DNA from: Aureibaculum sp. 2308TA14-22
GTDB taxonomy: Bacteria > Bacteroidota > Bacteroidia > Flavobacteriales > Flavobacteriaceae
Length of the DNA: 64,000 bases
Assembly (NCBI RefSeq): GCF_040538665.1
Contig: NZ_JBEWXT010000001.1
Coordinates: forward strand, 1,080,501-1,144,500
Reading direction: 5' to 3'
Shown: in pieces, positions 62,121 to 64,000 of the stretch
Layout of the letters: each line of letters begins with the position of its first letter
Position numbering within the stretch: position 1 is the first letter of the stretch
The notes under the pieces: model-generated
What the model was told of the DNA's origin: nothing
What the model saw: only the letters and a program-made list of their open reading frames with translations
The model's database searches: none
Translations under genes and position numbers: made by a program

Positions 62121-63404
62121 ATGTATGTAATGAATCAACGTAGAGCCTTCCTAAAAAAAACCACCTTAGCCGCCATTTCTTTACCCTTATTATCTTTCGA
62201 TGCCAAAAAAGAATGGTCACTTCCTAGTAGTACTAATTATACCAATCAAGAAGAGTATTGGCAAATGATTAGAAAGCAGTTTCCCTTAAAAGAAGGACAA
62301 ACCTATTTCAATAATGGAACTATGGGGCCAACATCTGGTTATGTTTTAAACAAGATGATAGATCATATGTTATATTTTAATAAAGAAGCGGCTACAGTAG
62401 ATTATAAAAATGGTTCAGGCCCTGAATTGCTAAGTGGCTATTTTCCTTATGAAAAACTGCGTACAGAACTGGCTAAAATTATTCATTGTGATTTTAAAGA
62501 AATTTCTTTAACACAAAATGCCACTTTTGGGATGAACTATATTGGTATGGGACTCAATTTAAAAGAAGGAGATGAGTTGCTTAATACCAATCAGGAACAT
62601 GGCGGAGGCTTTGGGGCTTGGCAATTACTTGCTAAAAGAAAAGGCTGTGTTTACAAACAGGCCATAATGCCTGAACCTGCTAATGACCCTCAGGAAATTT
62701 ATGATGCTATTTTTAAAGCGGTAACACCCAAGACCAAGGTTATTGCCATACCTCACATTGTATCAGTTTATGGCACCGTAATGCCTGTAAAAGCGATATG
62801 TGCTGAAGCCAAAAAGCGTGGTATATTTACGGTATTAGATGGTGCACAATGTGTTGGTCAAGTTGCGGTGGATGTGAAGGATATTGGTTGTGATGCTTAT
62901 TATTCCAGTTTACATAAATGGTTGCTGGCACCTCCAGGTAGTGGTATTTTATATGTAAATAAAGAAGTAGTTAGTAACATTTGGTCTACCATAGCCAGTT
63001 ATAATTGGGATAATCAGGAGGATCATGGTTTTAGACTGATGCAGAATGGAACAGGAAATCCAGCATTAATAGCAGGACTTGAGGCTTCGGTAGATTTTTT
63101 CAATAGTATTGGACAAGAAAGATGGTTGGGTAGGATTAAGGAGCTGGGTAGCTATTTACGAAGTGGTTTAAAAGAAATGCCACATGTAACTATTGTTTCA
63201 CCTACCAATGAAGATTTGGCTGCTGGTATTACTACCTATTTTATTGATGGAATATCAGGTCCAGATTTGCAAAAAAAGATGTGGGATAAAGAACGCTTAC
63301 AGCCACGTTCTGTAGGTGCTAAACTTTTACGTCATTCGGTACATATTTACAATTCTAAAGAAGAAATTGATAGAGCATTAAAGGTTGTTAGAGGCTTAGG
63401 GTAA
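62121..63404 (+). CDS. Tat-exported class V aminotransferase-fold enzyme
   Basis: This 427-residue PLP enzyme of fold type I is related to isopenicillin-N epimerase and cysteine desulfurases. The N-terminus NQRRAFLKKTTLAAISLPLL carries a twin-arginine signal, so a folded enzyme is probably exported. PLP-binding elements are VLDGAQCVGQVAVDV and the Schiff-base Lys266 in SLHKWLLAPPGSG. The C-terminal part (LRHSVHIYNSKEEIDR) closes the active site. ATG 62130 is an alternative start. The substrate is unknown. Confidence 0.85.
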   Translation: MYVMNQRRAFLKKTTLAAISLPLLSFDAKKEWSLPSSTNYTNQEEYWQMIRKQFPLKEGQTYFNNGTMGPTSGYVLNKMIDHMLYFNKEAATVDYKNGSGPELLSGYFPYEKLRTELAKIIHCDFKEISLTQNATFGMNYIGMGLNLKEGDELLNTNQEHGGGFGAWQLLAKRKGCVYKQAIMPEPANDPQEIYDAIFKAVTPKTKVIAIPHIVSVYGTVMPVKAICAEAKKRGIFTVLDGAQCVGQVAVDVKDIGCDAYYSSLHKWLLAPPGSGILYVNKEVVSNIWSTIASYNWDNQEDHGFRLMQNGTGNPALIAGLEASVDFFNSIGQERWLGRIKELGSYLRSGLKEMPHVTIVSPTNEDLAAGITTYFIDGISGPDLQKKMWDKERLQPRSVGAKLLRHSVHIYNSKEEIDRALKVVRGLG

Positions 63405-63528
63405 AAAAGAACAATAGATCTTTAAAATTTAGAAACGAGGTCCATAAACATTAAAGATGTCCTTATATTGCTAAAATGCTAAGATTAACAAGCATAATTT
63501 TATTTAGAAAATTGAGGCCTAATTTTTT

Positions 63529-64000
63529 TTACTTCAGCACTTTAGCATAATTAATATTCAAACTATCCCAATGGCTTTGCATATTTTTAAGAGCCACTTT
63601 AAAATGATCGTAATCTTTATTTTCTAAAGATGTCCAACCTACTTCTGCATAAGCAGCAATTCTAGGAAAAGTTTGTCGTTCAACATCAGCATTTGTTGGT
63701 GTCCACTCCGTCCACATTTGGCAACCTAAACCATAAATGTTTTTATGGTATTTTTCTTCAAGTCCTTCTGGTATAGGGTCAAAGTTATAGGCTTTTTCTA
63801 AGCTAATAGCTTCATAATTATAATCTAAATAGGTATTGCTATGCAATGAGTTTACAATACCATATCCTTTTTTAGCAGCATCTGTTGCTAAGGCTAAATC
63901 GCCTTTCCAGAAATGAACTACCACATTTTTGGCCAATTCCGTTTCTGCTGCAGCATCATCCTTCTTTTCTTCGAAGCCTTTATGGATGTTAACTCCCATA
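63529..64000 (-). CDS. GH20 beta-N-acetylhexosaminidase, C-terminal part
   Basis: The frame is open to the window end; only the last 157 codons or so are visible. GLGCQMWTEWTPTNADVERQ and FPRIAAYAEVGWTSLENKDY are typical of the glycoside hydrolase 20 C-terminal half, where the Trp and Glu line the substrate pocket. VVHFWKGDLALATDAAKKGY matches the barrel strand. The enzyme would release terminal GlcNAc/GalNAc. The signal peptide and catalytic Asp-Glu pair lie outside the window. Confidence 0.85.
   Translation of the reverse strand, partial: MGVNIHKGFEEKKDDAAAETELAKNVVVHFWKGDLALATDAAKKGYGIVNSLHSNTYLDYNYEAISLEKAYNFDPIPEGLEEKYHKNIYGLGCQMWTEWTPTNADVERQTFPRIAAYAEVGWTSLENKDYDHFKVALKNMQSHWDSLNINYAKVLK

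Overview
The window is about 64 kb of an AT-rich Flavobacteriia (Bacteroidota) chromosome. This is supported by recurrent promoter boxes of the Bacteroidota type (-7 element TAnnTTTG), near absence of Shine-Dalgarno sequences, many Bacteroidota-type lipoprotein signals, a LytTR/LytS-type two-component pair, SSS symporter and PIG-L proteins of flavobacterial type, a hisA-hisF-hisIE block and leuC-leuD-2-isopropylmalate-synthase genes. No species can be named from the sequence alone.

Layout. 1-770: 5' part of dnaN (minus strand, cut by the window start). 910-6904: secreted PIG-L deacetylase, a 35-aa membrane peptide, an SSS symporter, a small lipoprotein and an S58 (DmpA-type) peptidase. 7084-7929: N-terminal transketolase subunit without its usual C-terminal partner. 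8001-10110: a small accessory patch of two minus-strand genes separated by attC-like imperfect inverted repeats, resembling a gene-cassette array without an integrase. 10130-16479: TRIC channel, then an RDD / SpoIIM / membrane protein / DUF4129 / DUF4350 / MoxR envelope cluster. 16551-18661: end of the histidine pathway. 18696-26278: mixed housekeeping genes, including a SatD-family gene preceded by three 29-bp operator-like repeats. 26354-30838: lipoprotein, then the leucine pathway. 30933-43502: surface and envelope proteins, DEAD-box helicase, 3D-domain lipoprotein, ECF sigma factor pair, amidase, M14 peptidase, DinB protein, cyclophilin-FKBP fusion, tricorn-like protease and a PA0069-type radical SAM protein. 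43619-44680: aroC. 44802-44886: tRNA-Ser(UGA).

The most interesting region is 44871-59069. The 3' end of the tRNA-Ser gene recurs at 45054-45070 and again at 59054-59069, so about 14 kb is bracketed by direct repeats of an integration target, as in a genomic island. No integrase is visible. The island carries an alpha/beta hydrolase with a DUF5916 outer-membrane protein, an Lrp regulator divergent from a GNAT/DMT-exporter pair, and a compact module: LytTR response regulator + histidine kinase (minus strand), divergent from an ABC ATPase, a giant ABC permease fused to an M1-type peptidase, a secreted protein and a zinc-ribbon membrane protein. The 412-bp gap between kinase and ATPase holds a 21-bp-spaced direct repeat with the geometry expected for LytTR binding. 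I infer a peptide- or envelope-stress-responsive export/proteolysis module. Its function cannot be read from the sequence.

59303-64000: a lipoprotein cytochrome c/DUF6797 protein, a Tat-signal PLP-dependent class V aminotransferase-fold enzyme and the C-terminal end of a GH20 hexosaminidase (cut by the window end).
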